Origin: Aphis gossypii
Taxonomy: Eukaryota > Arthropoda > Insecta > Hemiptera > Aphididae
Assembly (NCBI RefSeq): GCF_020184175.1
Contig: NC_065532.1
Coordinates: 14,260,001 to 14,324,000 of the forward strand
Reading direction: 5' to 3'
Length of the DNA stretch: 64,000 nucleotides
The first letter of the stretch is position 1, and every line of letters starts with the position of its first letter. The notes beneath the pieces were generated by a model. That model was not told the DNA's origin. It worked only from the letters and a program-made list of their open reading frames with translations, and made no database searches. This document shows, one piece after another, positions 1 through 13,790 of the stretch. Both the position numbers and the translations under genes were made by a program.

Positions 1-2025
1 ATTATATTTATGAATAAAATACAATAATACGGCGCCAAAAATGAATTTATGTAAATATATACGTATTTTGGATTATGTATATACTATATATCAAGGGTAA
101 TGTGTAGGTACGAATGGTTGTTTCTAAGTAATATATAGATATATTTTTTTTTATGAACAATGATTAATTAAGATTCGCTACGTCATTCGTTTCACCACGT
201 AGACTATTTCGTCCACTAATTAGATAATTACATTTTTACGTTCGTAAAATATAAATTTAACAAAAAAAAAAAAAAGAACCATAAATTACTGCATGAAAAA
301 AATATCGTGTTTATAAGTTACATCTATAATGTATACATATATTCAATCTGCATAAATGACACTCATGTACACAATTATTATACATATGTCGAAAGGATGT
401 TGCAATAAAAAAAAAAAAAGGGATAATTGGATCAGTATATTATATAAAATGTAAAATACTAATAAAAAAAAAAAAAAAGAGTGAAAAAAACTATTAATTA
501 ATTAATATATATATGTATGGACACCAAGCCCGTGAAAAGTGTTTCTTTTTAAATGTAACAAAATCACTAAAGCCGCCCTCCCGTTACTTGATGATTTTTT
601 AACTAAAATTAATTAACACTGAACGCCCGGATCATCATTATTAAATTTTATCGTGTCGTTCGCGAATAAAAATAACATATAGCGTGTGAAATTAATTGAT
701 ATTTTGATTTAAACAGAACGTTTTAGAGTTTTAGTGTGTGTGTATGTTTTATTTTATGAAAAAATATTTGAAAAAAACCTCCTCGTCAGAACATCCCCTT
801 GGACATGACGACAAAATAACCCTAGTGAAGTCGAATGTACAGCTGACACTTGTTTATTACGCAGACGTGTGAAGACAAAAAAATAAATAAACGTTTAACG
901 AAATTACATTCCTTTCCGCTACTCGCACCACAGTAAGTCGTATTGTGTTATAATTTGTACCCACGCCTACAACGTATTTATAACATAATTTTTATTTAAA
1001 CCGTATTATATATGTTACATAAGTATTCGATCAATAAACATAACCGATAGTAGAATAATATACATTAATTAATATGATTAATATATCTCTTAATGATGAA
1101 GGGACTTCGTCCTGTGGTTGTTACAGATACTACATAATATGATATAATTAATAATATTATGTATACGTTTTATTATTATTATTATTAGATAAATAGGTCA
1201 AGACGACACGGTTATTTTGTAACTTTATATTTGCACCGACCGGAGTATTTTCGGATAAAAATTCAGCGGAAAAATGAATCGGTTATTTTGCTAGATCATT
1301 GATCCACGATGGTTATTGAAGCGCAATAGTACTGTTAATATAATACCTAGTGAAGTGTTGCAAAGCCAATAATAGTGGACATTTTTAAACCGAAACGGAG
1401 AGTTTCGTCTTTTGTATCGGTGCGTAGGACTTTGAATCGGAATCCTGGAAACTATTGTTGGCTATAACTCTTATAAATAATGGGTAGCTATGTGTACGAC
1501 ACGGTTGCAAGTTGTAGGCGTGACAATATACGTCTGCGTCTTGTACTACTGAGCACACAGTGAAACGAAACGCATAAACCAAATTTAACAGATTTATTCG
1601 TAGATTGTAAATCGAGTTAAAACGCTAAAACATATTATAATATAGGCGTATACGATCACTGTTGATGAAACTACTCTTGAGGATGAACATTGTAAATGTT
1701 ATACATAATATTACATATCAATATTAAAGTCTGCAGTCATGGAACCGATGACTGTACAAATCGCTAACTCTCATCGAGTTTTATACTACGGTTGCTCAGG
1801 TAATAAGTGCTTAATATTGTAATAACAGTATTTTCTAAAGTCTTAAACTACAAACGTCTGTCCACATTCGTAAGAAACTTTTAATTGTTTTAAAGTGGAA
1901 ACTAATTTACGTGCTTAATAGTACTTTTACGAATATGACTACTCGTTCGCGCACCAAGTCATAAACTCATAAACGAACATGACTTGAATATATATTATAT
2001 ACCCACAGGAGGTGTTTGGAAAATC
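1..2025. other. AT-rich non-coding stretch
   Basis: No coding frame is supported here. The sequence is AT-rich, with poly-A runs at about 262-275, 407-419 and 464-478 and short AT palindromes. The only longer frame (minus strand, about 65 codons near 1385-1582) has no recognisable motif and a length expected by chance. Nothing else is seen. Confidence 0.6.
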
Positions 2026-2314
2026 ATTTAAATCAGTGGTTCTTAACCTATGGTCCACGGCAACCTTACCACATAACATACGTGATACGTCAATACGTGT
2101 GACAAGATATAATTATAAATGTACCTATACGTTTTGTTATACGTCTATTTATGTAATTTTTAATTATAAGTAATTATTATCATTTTGGTTATGATAATAT
2201 GAGATGTAAAAAAAAAGTATTCGAGAAAAACTGGTAAGGGGGTCTCCGTGGTATCTAAAAGTGTTTTATCAGAGGTTCTCGATCTACAAAAGGTCGAGAG
2301 CCACTGATCTATAT
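2026..2314. mobile_element. hAT-type MITE with 8-bp target duplication
   Basis: The element proper runs 2034-2306 (273 bp). It starts with cagtggttcttaacc and ends with the inverted form ggtcgagagccactg, which match at 12 of the first 15 positions when one is reverse-complemented. The flanks atttaaat (2026-2033) and atctatat (2307-2314) agree at 6 of 8 bases, as expected for an aged 8-bp hAT target duplication. CAGTGG...CCACTG termini are typical of hAT elements. There is no transposase inside, so this is a non-autonomous copy. The short frames across it are by-products of the repeat. Confidence 0.75.
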
Positions 2315-2444
2315 GATTAATCGAATGCCTAACAATAATATTATAATATGCCCAGCAGTATTGTACGAAACACACAATCAGTGTGCATAAACGTATTACG
2401 CGCGTATAATTATATTATTATGTTTACGTGGACTGGGTGGACTC

Positions 2445-2900
2445 TGATCGAGGTTTGTCGTCGACCGCCAAAATCGGTGTCGAATGAGTAGGGAGGGTGA
2501 AACATCGAAGGCAAATTTCAAAATCGGGTGTATATATAGTATGTTCTGTGTTGAGATTTCATTAGATCAAAATACTAATATTCTAATTACATACCGTCAC
2601 TCGTAATGGTCGCCGGTGGTGGTGGTCGTCATCACGAACCTGGTTAGTCGTGGCCTTTTCTCGGTCGTTTGCCCTATAATAGCCGGCTCGGTCCCTCATC
2701 CCACTTCTCTCGTAAATGGATGGGGTGGAAGTAGCGAACGCGAGTTACGCGCTGTTTGTGTCCCAAAGCGGCGGTTGACGAGAAAGGGCGACCGCAGTCG
2801 TCCACTGCAATGCCCGTGCTTTGTGCTTGCGATTGGTACGGACCGCCGTCGATATACATATATTATATGCATATACCTGCAACATAGGCCAAGTTAATTA
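2445..2900. other. CpG-rich patch, possible promoter or 5' UTR
   Basis: Base composition shifts to clearly higher G+C, with many CpG (for example gtcgtcgaccgcc near 2457) and a GGT-repeat run near 2612-2630. Frames are open on both strands for 60-93 codons, but none shows a domain and they overlap each other, which is what a GC-rich non-coding patch produces. It may be a promoter or untranslated exon. No start site can be fixed from sequence alone. Confidence 0.3.
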
Positions 2901-5150
2901 ATATAATATTATTAATAGTGTTCCGTATAAAATGACATCAGTGTGATGAATATCGTTTATCACGTATCGTATATCATAGGAGACGTGAAGACAAATTGTG
3001 ATGGCATCCGGTGAGTAGGGGAAGTAACAATACATAGAATTATACATACTGCTGATATGAGTACTACTTTCATTGAGTAGTTATCGTTTTATTGGAGCGA
3101 AAACGATAAACGTCACTTTAGGCCGTACTACGCGTTATAATAGTACATGTGACCTGTGATGATGACCGTTTCAGATTTGATCGTGCTGAGTTTATTGACG
3201 AGCTTTCATTTTTTGATTGACGAATCGTGATCATTTTAAATTGTGAAAATACTCGGAATATTTTTTCGAGAATCGTTTAGCAAAAGAGTAATTCGGATTT
3301 TTAATCGTAAATTGATTCCAACTATAAGCAAAAATCGATCCATTCGACGACAGTCTATCGCGCTCTACAACGACAATAATAATAGGTACCTTATTTATAT
3401 TGAGAGTATCTAAAGGTTAGACGTAGTGATGGACGATTGACAATGTATATGAACAGAAAAACTTTGCGTAATTTAAGTTATATTCAATAAATGAAAATAA
3501 TCATTTTTGGAATACTAACAATACCTGTAAAAGCAAAATCAGTTATGAACAGTAATTTATAATCAAATTGTCAATAAATCAAAGATTAGACATTTTTAAA
3601 ATACACTGAAATAATATGTTAAATCAAAAAGTCTTGAGTCTTGTAAAAAATTAAAGAGATTATTATGCGAATTGAATTTTAATGATTAAAAATCGGACGT
3701 ATATTTACTACGATATAATTTATTTAACACGTATTGAACTCGATTTTTCGGCAAATCTTTTTAATTTATTTTTTATTCGCATATTGTTTTTAAGTTCAAA
3801 TATAAAAGATCAAACATAATATTCTGTATTATCAACTGTTATTATTATTATTATTAACTAATTGTAGTGTTTAAAAATATGTGGAAACTATGTTTAAAAA
3901 AGTGTAACTATTATAGAATAGTAAACGAGTCGTAAAATGATATGTAAATAAACTGAGTTATAGATAAAATATATTACGTAAATATTTCTTCGGCTAATTA
4001 TTACGAACATTAAATGTGTAGAGAGTTTGAGGATCCACTCTACAGGCCAGTGAACGACCGAATTACAAATGATTGAAATGAACGAAGCATCGATTCAAAG
4101 ACTGCAGTAACTATGCGCCATAACGATACGACCACACTTTCCAATGCAGGTTTATAGTATAAGAAACAATTTGGAGAGGAAACACTGTTGTAGTCCAGTC
4201 ATATTATAATATTTTTGAATGGGATGTCGTCACGTCAATATTAAATACGACCATGGTCTACATAGTACACATATCAATATCGCATGCGACCTAACAATTT
4301 TAATTTTAGTGCTGACTTGTAATTATTTCAGTAATTGTTAAATATTATGTCGATTTATAGTTACTAAAACAGTGACGGCGTAAAATATAATAATATAAAC
4401 TAATAATTTACCATTTCGATCGATAAAAAATATGAAATAATATCTAGTATCGCGGGTACTCGTGTTCCAACTTTTTTATCCGACTTTTCTCTGGTCACTA
4501 ATGCGTAGCAATTTTTCGTCATATTTGCAATCTATATATATAAAGTGAATATATTTATTTATTTAAAATATAAATCGTGTTATTTACATCGATTATAAAA
4601 CAAGAAATTTAGTCGTGGGTAGTAAGCGGAAATCTAAATACGTTGTAAGATTAGAATAAAATCAGATATTAATTTTGGTATCGCTAGAACCGTTATCGTT
4701 ATTGTCAACCGAGGCGCAGCTTCGCTGACCAATATTCACAATACCCCTTACAGCTTTGCGGAAAACAGTTTAAATATCTTGGTTTTATAATAAATCAACA
4801 AAACACTTTGTCATTGTAGGTCACTAGCTATAATTATAATATGATTATAATTTACTATTTTAACAAAAAAAAAAAGAAACTTTTATTATGAGCAATAAAA
4901 TCTGAAAAATTATTTTATAAACATAAATATTAATAACTATAATACAATAAATACACGTATAATATGTATAGTATATAAGATAAAATAAAATATTTTGATA
5001 AAAAAAAAAAAAAAAATGATTTATTCATAACCAATTACATTTATCAGTTATTTCTGTTATTCGTGTTATTTCCTGTATATTATAGAAATATTATATTACG
5101 AAATGTTGTGTTATACGTGTACTAATATAATAATAAGAACCCCTCGTGAC
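2901..5150. other. AT-rich non-coding stretch
   Basis: No gene, RNA or transposon end is recognised. There are poly-A tracts near 4865 and 5001-5016. The word aatctatatatataaagtg near 4530 resembles the start of some insect Helitrons, but no matching 3' end is seen. Confidence 0.55.
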
Positions 5151-5430
5151 CTATTGTAAAATATATGTGTACAAAATTGAAGGGTACGCGACCTCTACCC
5201 GCCACCAGCGATGACTCTCGAGGTTTCGAGGCACGTTAATTGTTTTTAATGTTTTTTATATACATATATATATATAAGACTAACGCTGAGTGGTGGCATT
5301 ATTATCGAGGTGCACCGCACGAGTGTGGCGGGGGGGAACACTCGAAAATGCAAAATTCTAGTGCCGTGCATACCGCGACCGCCGACCCCACCACATCGTA
5401 CCTTACGGAGATTAGATCGAAAACGTAGAT
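5150..5430. other. Small CpG-rich patch
   Basis: A short block of higher G+C (ctacccgccaccagcgatg, gtggcggggggg and similar) lies in an AT-rich background. Overlapping frames of about 62 codons on both strands carry no motif. It could be a regulatory site or a decayed exon. Nothing decides between these. Confidence 0.25.
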
Positions 5431-8400
5431 TTTAAGGCGTATATAATACGCAAATGTATAAAAAATAATAATAATATTATGAACATAATACAATATAGCT
5501 CAGAGCTCAGTTTCGTAGTATATTATTTGTGCATTTGAGTAAGTCTAAGTCGTACTCGAGATCAATTAATCATGTCTTTTTGACTGTAGTGATCCGTAAT
5601 CGTTAAACGATTCACTTCGCACGTCATTCAAAAGAAATATTAAAATATAAAATTTCAAATTTTCACATCACGAAAAATTACTGAATACACTCATAACACT
5701 CGTTCGTGTGTACCTACCAACCAATCGTTTCGCGGGAGTTTATTTTTATTTAAAAAATATTTTATTAGTATAATATTATGTTATACGAATGGCGTCCCGA
5801 ATATTATCCGAACGATTTCCAGATAAACGAAAATACATTATTTAATGGTCAAAATAACTTGCTTGCATATTATACCGTCATGAGAATTTTTTTTAAAAAT
5901 TAAACTTTTACAAGAATAATAAGTTGTATCAAGAAATAAATCAAATCAAAAAGAATTATTTAAACCGATATTTGACCGAGTTTGATAACCTATATATCAA
6001 TTATTCTACTGTAATAGTTTATTTTTGAATATCAAGTATCAAACTGCGTGTTTTATTGACGTTTGTTTTTTTCAAACATTTTTTTTCCAATTCGAAATTT
6101 CATCGTATATTTAGACTGTATTAACGAATAAAATGTGTAGGTATTATGTTAGAGTGATAATATAATACCTTTGAGTTGAACTTTTAAAAACTTATATTAT
6201 AAATAATTATTAATATTGCATTAAATGTGTGTATCGATTATAAATAATACGTAGACTCACATATTAAATTATAACGAATAAGATACAAAATGAAAATAAA
6301 TAGTGCATTTTTATTATTATAATGCTATGAATAACATTCTTGTTTCCTATAAAATGGTAATGCTTACCTACTACTGAATACTTTTACATACCTTCTTTTG
6401 ATAAATTTGCTTAAATCTTTTTCCTCTGCATAACTTTATTAAAGTAAATTCAACATTTTTTTTTTTTTTTGTACTGAAAATCACTATACAATTAAATATT
6501 ATAATGTGTTATACGCATATTTAAAAATCGGTATTAAGTACAAAAATAAAATTATGTTTAATTTTTTATCTGGTTTTTAAAATTAGTTGTATATAAGTCT
6601 ATAATATATAGTTGATTTATATTTTAAAAGAGTTTTATATGAGCACATTTAACAATGTGCAAATATTAAAAAAACTAAAATCTGAATAATTTTAAATTAT
6701 TGTAAGATTTTATAAAATAATTCTTAGAGTAACTTTTTGAAAGAGATTGTTTTTTTACATTTTAACCTACCATTCATACATATTAATTTGAAAAATAAAA
6801 ACTCTTAAAAAAATTTGTGTTAAAATTTGAACAACCACAATGTTCAACAGCAAGATGCCAATAGTTTTGGAATTTGGTTATAATCAAAAATAATGTAATA
6901 AAGGCATGCTTTTACAGATAACAGTAGTTACTTCTATTGGAGCTATCTATATACCTAATAATATACTTGAATGAATCATAAGCTATTGGAAAATAAGTTT
7001 CAAGATTTCTAATGAAGACCAATTCAAATAAAAAATAAATATAACAATGCAATTTCGATAGAAGTAATAATCATTCATTCATCAAAAAGTAAGTAATTTG
7101 TAGTTTAAAGTACTTTGGAAAGATACAAATTCAAACCATAAGAATTTTTTTTTTTTTTTTATATAATTATTATTAGATCTAGACGTTAAACTATTTGTAA
7201 TTGTATTAACTATAACAATGTAAAAGTCTATTATTATTATAAATAGAATAATGAAATACCAAAATTTAATGACACTTATTATGTCTTAAAAATAAAACAA
7301 AAATACACTTCAATATTAATTTACGCATAACCGTGAATTAATAATAAAAAGGCACATATATTATAACTGAACAATATATAATAATATCTATTCTATTGCT
7401 GTCCATAAATTAAAAAAAAAAACTCACAAAACAATACGCATACACAATAATATTATATTTTGTCCAATTTTTGATCATTCACGTATTATATAATTTATTA
7501 TTGGACGCAATCTATATATAAAAAAAAAGTTAAAACAATGGTAATAACAATATTAATAATAATAATAATTTATAATTATTAACGGTATGTTGTAATAATA
7601 AGTAATAAATAACGAAATTAAATAGCCAATAAAACATCATAAATTATTTTATAAAACACTAAAATAATATTTTAAAGTCCCAACAAGCTTTGTAATAATT
7701 GTGTGGAGAATAAGCCACCTGAGAGTTATATAGTCATTTGCATAGATCTATAGTATAGATTATAGGTATAATATTTTTGTACTGTAATATATTATTTTTA
7801 ATTTGAAAACGATTTATTTTTCGTTTTAAAAACACAATCCTAAGTGTATCTTATTTATTGGAGAATAAATCACGTCCTAGAGCAAAAAGTTTTAACAACT
7901 TATAAATTTACGACATCCTTATTTTTTTTATTTTGTTTTATGATATTTTAAACTTGAAATACCTGATTGGGATATTCGAAAAATGTAAATTCAAAAACAT
8001 AGTATTATTTGGAATTCAAAAAAAGTTGCTAAAGCCTTTATAAATCAACTGCCTTATAACATCGTAGATTGTACAATTTTTTTTGCTTTGTTTGGATTTC
8101 AACAGGTTCTGCTTCTACGTCAATAATAATTGGTGAGCGATATACCCCATTTACTTTCGTAAATAAAACATTATTTTTTAAATTTTATCCCTTACCCTAT
8201 TTGTGTTTTAAATTTTCCATTTAATAGAATTATTGTTTTCTATGATTTTAATTTGAATACGCTTATAAATATTTAAAATATATCAAATTTTTTTCTGTTT
8301 ATTACCATTTATTGTATATATCAATAATACAGACTTATTGATATTTACGATAAATTATCACAGAATTATTTTAAAATAATAATTTTGATAATATGATGAA

Positions 8401-11400
8401 TCCTGTATGATATATTTTATTTTGAAATGTTTCAAGTAGATATTATACACATTTTATTTTATCAACTTTACGGGTCCTTCTTATAAATAATGGAAATATT
8501 ATACTTCAATTTTTATTTATATAATATTGTGTCACTGTACAGTTATATTTGAATTTATGTCAAACACGAAAAATGAATTTCCATAAAACAAAAAAAAAAC
8601 AAATTTCTAAAGATTGTTCCAAGTTCCTAGATTTTTCATACCATATTTTATAAAATAACAATAACAGTTTATTTTGTAAATTAATTGAATAATGTTATAC
8701 AATTAAATATATTAAATAATAACATTGAATAAAATATGTGTATTAGTTGTATGAATAGCCTATACATTACTACATTACGCCGTCATAACATAATGTATAA
8801 AAATTTCCTGGTTTTATAGTATTATAAAAATATATTTTTTATTCAATTACAGTACAATTCAAGAAACTAAAAATTGTTGATTATAATTTCGAAAAGAAAT
8901 AACTATTTCAACATTTTTCAAAAGTAATTTTGGAGTTCTAGTGATCATAGTTTGAGTTTCAAGCCATAATTACAGGCCTGTCTAAAGATCGAGTTAGGTC
9001 TAGAAAGGCTAGCGTTATATATAATTATATTATTTTTCAAATCCACGTACAATTATTTCAGGTGTACATTGGATCTGGTGACATTTGAAGTAGTAGACTT
9101 ATAATACAAAATTATACAATTTTTTTAAAATTGACTCGTGTTATTTTTCAAGTGTTGGAGACTTAATAAATATAATATATTACATGCAGTAGCTTACAAA
9201 TATTTAATAACTCATAAAGGTATATTATAGAGAGAACGGCATTTTTTAAGCATGATAGTTTTAATTAGTGTTCGTGTATATTTAAAATATGAAGTGAATA
9301 TGCTGTGACTAAAAAATAGTTTTTTATTATGAATCACCGCTACGCTGAGACGACAGGATGAAAGAAGTGTCTCTCTGCAGCCGTTTTGTGATCCGCAAGA
9401 TCGCGAGTGTATATTATATATATCCAGAAATAGTGAGCATGTAATCTAAAGTTTGAGTCTGGCTAATTATATTTAATTTGTGTTTATTTTTAATAAAAGC
9501 GTTGCCGTCTATAGTTTGTGAAACTCTTTCGTTAGTCATTATCGTTGTTGCCATGACGCCAATGTGAAATTATGGAATTCGTGAAGTTTGATTTAAAGAA
9601 GGCGCAAATGAAGCGGTTAAAAGTTTAAACTTGTAATTTGTAGGTGACACTGTCAACTCAAAAATGTATTTATAGTATGAGTATTACAACAGGGGATAAT
9701 TTAAATCGATTACTTCCAATTTTGAACGAGGTGTTAATATTGTGTTCAAAGTATTTAATACTTATAAATGACAGTATACTGTACATGGAAGCTATATAAT
9801 GAAGTTAGAAGTAATAAGTAACGCTGCCTGTCTTATACGTATAGGTACTTCTTGTAGATAGAAGTGCACTTGCACAATATTTGTAACATCATTTGATAAG
9901 CAATCCAGTATTAGTGCTTGACACAAGAACGTATATTACCGAATTTAATGGAACATTTACAATCAAATTTCAAAAACAGAAACTATCAATAATTATCAAA
10001 GTACAGCGAATAGAATTTTTGACAGGACGCGATAGAATGTTTCGATGAACTACATTTAATTTATTGATAAACTTTAAATTGACTACTTACATTGGTATAG
10101 AAAACGCAAACATTAGCGTATTTTAGTTTCGATTAAACTGTATGTAAATTTTATTTGCAGGTAGACTACCCTTTGTGGTCTTTTTCTCGGTATGACAACT
10201 AATTACACTTATTTTGTATTAAAATATATATATATATATATACTCATGTTAACACAAATAATTCTGTCAGATAAATTACAGAACAAAATAATAAGGTCAC
10301 TTATTCTCATTTTTTTTTTTTCATTTTTTGGACAAAACAACAGACACTACTATACAGATAGAATTGAAACACGATATTCGTAATCATTTCTTTTTGAAGT
10401 TTTCGCTTAAATATTTTAACTTTGATCTAACCAAGACGTTAGTATTAACTATTAAGTAGGTTGTGTCATAAAAGAAAATTTCAAACGAATAATTTTTAAA
10501 TTTTAGTTTAAAATAGAAAATAACTGATATGTAAAGAGGTATTTTTAATGTAAATAGAAAGTGGGGTATGGAAATAGGTTGAGAGAGAAAGAATTCAACT
10601 ACCAAAAGCACAATCTACTTTAAATGCTTCTGAAATTGTACCAACAAATTTCCCAGTAAATATTATGTAATTGAAATATATTAACAAAATTTAACCAATG
10701 TAAAAATCACAGTTATTAAACACAAAATTATTATGTATATTACATATCTATATGCATATTTAATAATATTTATATTATAATCTTAAGCTTTTTAGATTTA
10801 GAATTATATTGTAACTGTATAAAAAAATAATAATAATAATTTAATCGATAAATAATATTTAGATAAATATTGTATTTATCATCTAAAGTATTTATAAAAA
10901 CTTTGATATATCAATTTAAACCAAAAAATAAGTTTAATCTCAGTGTCATCTGACCTATTGAGCACACTTATTAAGCCATAAAATGTACGTCAAAAATTAT
11001 AAGGTACTCGAATAACTTCTATTATGTAAACTGTGAGTGATTATAAGAAGAACTTCAAGTATCGTCTTGTTATTATACCAGTAAGTATCACTGGATATTT
11101 TGGAAATAAAAATCTTATGTAATAATTATTTTTATTACAAATTATTTGTATAGTTATAAAGCTTACTGCGCTCACATTTGAAGAATCACGTCAAAATATT
11201 ACATTAATATTCAATAAAATATGAATATAAGTACTACAATATAATATTATACTAGCATATAAAATTTATAAAAAACAGTTAAGTAAAATTTACCAAAGCT
11301 ATTAAAAGAATGTCGTAATGATTATACTAAATACAATACAATGCCATTTAAACTATAAAACCATATAAGAGTAATGTTTACTAAACAGTGCAATATTGCG

Positions 11401-12960
11401 TTAGTTAAAATAAACTGTAAGTATTATGTTTCAATTGAAATATAGCTGATATTATTGTATTAGAAAAACGTAATTATGACCAAATGTTTTTCTGTATTGT
11501 GGTTAACTAAAGAGAGTAATAATAATAGTGTGAATAATTATCGTCGACGATTAACGTTGACTTTGCAGTCCACTTACTAACTTTCTAACTTACATCTGAA
11601 TCAACAAAAAATCTTATCAATAATCGAATATGATTTTACACACATCGAAATTCGTGGTTTCAAATGCTGTAAATTGTTTAAAAATGTTTTATGTTTTTAC
11701 AATAAATTGCGACCTTCGCGCATTATACCTGACAAACACACACTCGACGCACAATTATACGTTAAAAATCACTAACGATAATGGGTTTACTTTAAATATA
11801 CATTTGCGATAGTATTATATTTATACTTAAATATAATAAGTACCTACACGTCATATAGTACGCTCTTGAGTATATTATCAATCAATGTGCATTTCTATAT
11901 AAATGAATATAGTCTGTTCGTGACGTATACTATAATATTATAATATTATATCATACGTATTATATGTATTCATATATTATATTATAGGATCGTTTAAATT
12001 ATTTTTTCGCGTCTTTTATCGTGATTAAAATCGCATCTATAGGATGTCGCGCGCGTAATAAGAGTCGTAAGTTTTATGCCCGGTGATTTTCAATAAAACT
12101 ATCATAATATAGTTTGGGACTTATTTCGGCTTTACGGTGTTCCGTGTGGATAATAATGCCGACTCAGGCCATTAATGTTTTTATTGATACCCTCCGAAAA
12201 CATTAAATAAATTATATTGTATTAGCGAATTACTGCGCACTTCTTTGGTTAGTTATTACCAGGACGTTAAAGTAATTTAGATTAGTCGCCAGTATTTTTT
12301 TTTTAACGTATAATTGTTTTATATATTAATGATGATTCTTAAGCAAATGGTTATAAATATAAGTATAGTATACTAAATTTTCCATATTATAGTAACGGTT
12401 ATCACGACGAAATCGGTTGAAATTATTAATCGTACCCGAATGGTATATAGAAGGAAATTGTCTGAGAAAAAAAAACGACTGTATGTAGTATTGTACGTCA
12501 CACGTCCTTTGAACAACAATCGTGTAAATCGTTTGTGGTTGAGAAAATATATTTTTGTAAAATAATTTGAATTCCTGGACTTTTCACGATCAGAATCAGA
12601 CATACATGTGGTGTTTCTTCCAATAACTAAAATATATATTAAAAAAAAAACCGTATTTCAAAGAAAAAATCTTCATACGAATGATAGAAAATGCGTAATA
12701 TTATATACAATACATAATATATATATGAATAAGCAGCACGACAAGTTATTATTCATCGTTTGTAATCGACATACTCGTGATAACTGACATAGGCGCTCAC
12801 GACAGTTAATTTTAAAAACAAACAATGTGTATAATAATATATGGCGTACCTTAAATAATGAGTGAATTATAGCAGTTTTTTATTTTTTCACATATATTTG
12901 TATATAATTGAGCTTAAAAAAGCTATAACATATATTTAATATATTAAGCAAGTTTCAACA
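5431..12960. other. AT-rich non-coding stretch
   Basis: This 7.5-kb stretch has no supported gene. It contains many poly-A/T tracts, an (AT)n run at about 10224-10242 and AT palindromes near 11936-11990. A small patch of more balanced composition at 9320-9640 holds an 18-codon ATG frame (9571-9627) of ordinary-looking residues, too short to call a gene. A second balanced patch lies at about 12060-12220. Confidence 0.5.
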
Positions 12961-12967
12961 CGAACTA

Positions 12968-13130
12968 ATCTATACTACCTATAAAAGCAAGTCCCGATTT
13001 TTTGTCACGCATACAAATCCACACCGTTCAACATATCGTCACCTAATTTTTACTGTTTTACGTGACGGTTTTCTCGAGGTTTTAGAACCATTTTTGTTAG
13101 GAAACATTATGTCCAATATTTTAACGTTTT
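12968..13130 (+). mobile_element. Possible Helitron-like 5' terminus
   Basis: The sequence tctatactacctataaaagc follows an A, and the downstream text contains caccgttcaac and ttctcgaggttttagaacc. Many insect Helitrons begin TCTATA...TATAAAA and continue with words of this kind, and they insert between A and T. No CTAG-type 3' end with a terminal hairpin was found, so this is at best a truncated relic and the call rests on resemblance only. Confidence 0.2.
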
Positions 13131-13203
13131 CAGATTTTTACAGAAAAAATTTATTTGTATCTAAACCCACTATTTGAAGTGAAAACGAAATATAATACTG
13201 TCG

Positions 13204-13790
13204 ACTCTCGGTAACTCGAACCTTGATAACTCGGAATTCTCGATATCTCGAATAAATAAAATTCCTCTTAAAAAAACAATAACACTTAATGTTTAAATAA
13301 TCTCGTTAACTCGAAAATTAATTAAACAAGATTTTGATATCCCGAATTTTCTTATCCAGATTTAAAACTACATACATCTAGTACTACATGTATAGGACGA
13401 TATCGTCTCTGATATATTAAGCAATGATAAAGAAGAAGTCAAAGATCCGCAAATAGAACCCTGTACCATCACAACTAAAAGAGGCAACACTTGCTTTAGA
13501 AAAATTACGTAAATATATTGAAACCAATGAAGGTATGAAAGTATGGAAAATATATTTAAACAGATCGATTATTAAGAAAATAGAATAGAAAAACAATGTT
13601 TTAAATTAAAATAAACAATAACCTTTCAATCAATTCTTTAAAAATAATAATTATTTTTTGTTTCTTTTATGTAAACTACTAAATTAATTTAAACTTTTAT
13701 TATTTTTTTTTAAATACATTTTTTGATAACCCAACATTTTTAGTAAGTCAAATTGTATTTTTCCCCGGCGAACTTCGAGTTACCGAGAGT
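13204..13790 (+). mobile_element. Deleted Tigger/pogo-like DNA transposon
   Basis: Two perfect 17-bp inverted repeats bound this 587-bp unit: actctcggtaactcgaa at 13204-13220 and its exact reverse complement at 13774-13790. The subterminal region repeats the word aactcg several times (near 13231, 13249 and 13315), a common pattern for transposase-binding ends. The true tips probably extend a few bases outward, since tactgtcg lies to the left and acacgtg to the right, and TA duplications have decayed. Between the ends is a relic of the transposase C-terminus. The size shows that most of the transposase gene has been lost. Confidence 0.8.
13396..13588 (+). pseudogene. Relic of Tigger-type transposase C-terminus
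   Basis: The frame starting at 13396 reads DDIVSDILSNDKEEVKDP, an acidic stretch, and runs to about 13463. After a one-frame shift, the frame 13466-13585 reads PSQLKEATLALEKLRKYIE followed by about 20 more residues, then TAG at 13586. Tigger/pogo-family transposases typically end with an acidic segment followed by a helix of the type EAL..L..L..Y.E, so order and spacing fit. The frameshift, the missing DDE catalytic core and the missing DNA-binding region make this dead. It lies inside the inverted-repeat unit, which supports the family call. Confidence 0.65.

Noticed and set aside
4528..4760. tctatatatataaag start with a downstream gcgcagcttcgc hairpin, suggesting a Helitron
   Set aside because: Such words are common at this base composition and no CTAG-type terminus follows the hairpin.
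12242..12251. tctttggtta, like the 5' end of miR-9
   Set aside because: The match stops after 10 bases and no hairpin or star sequence is nearby.
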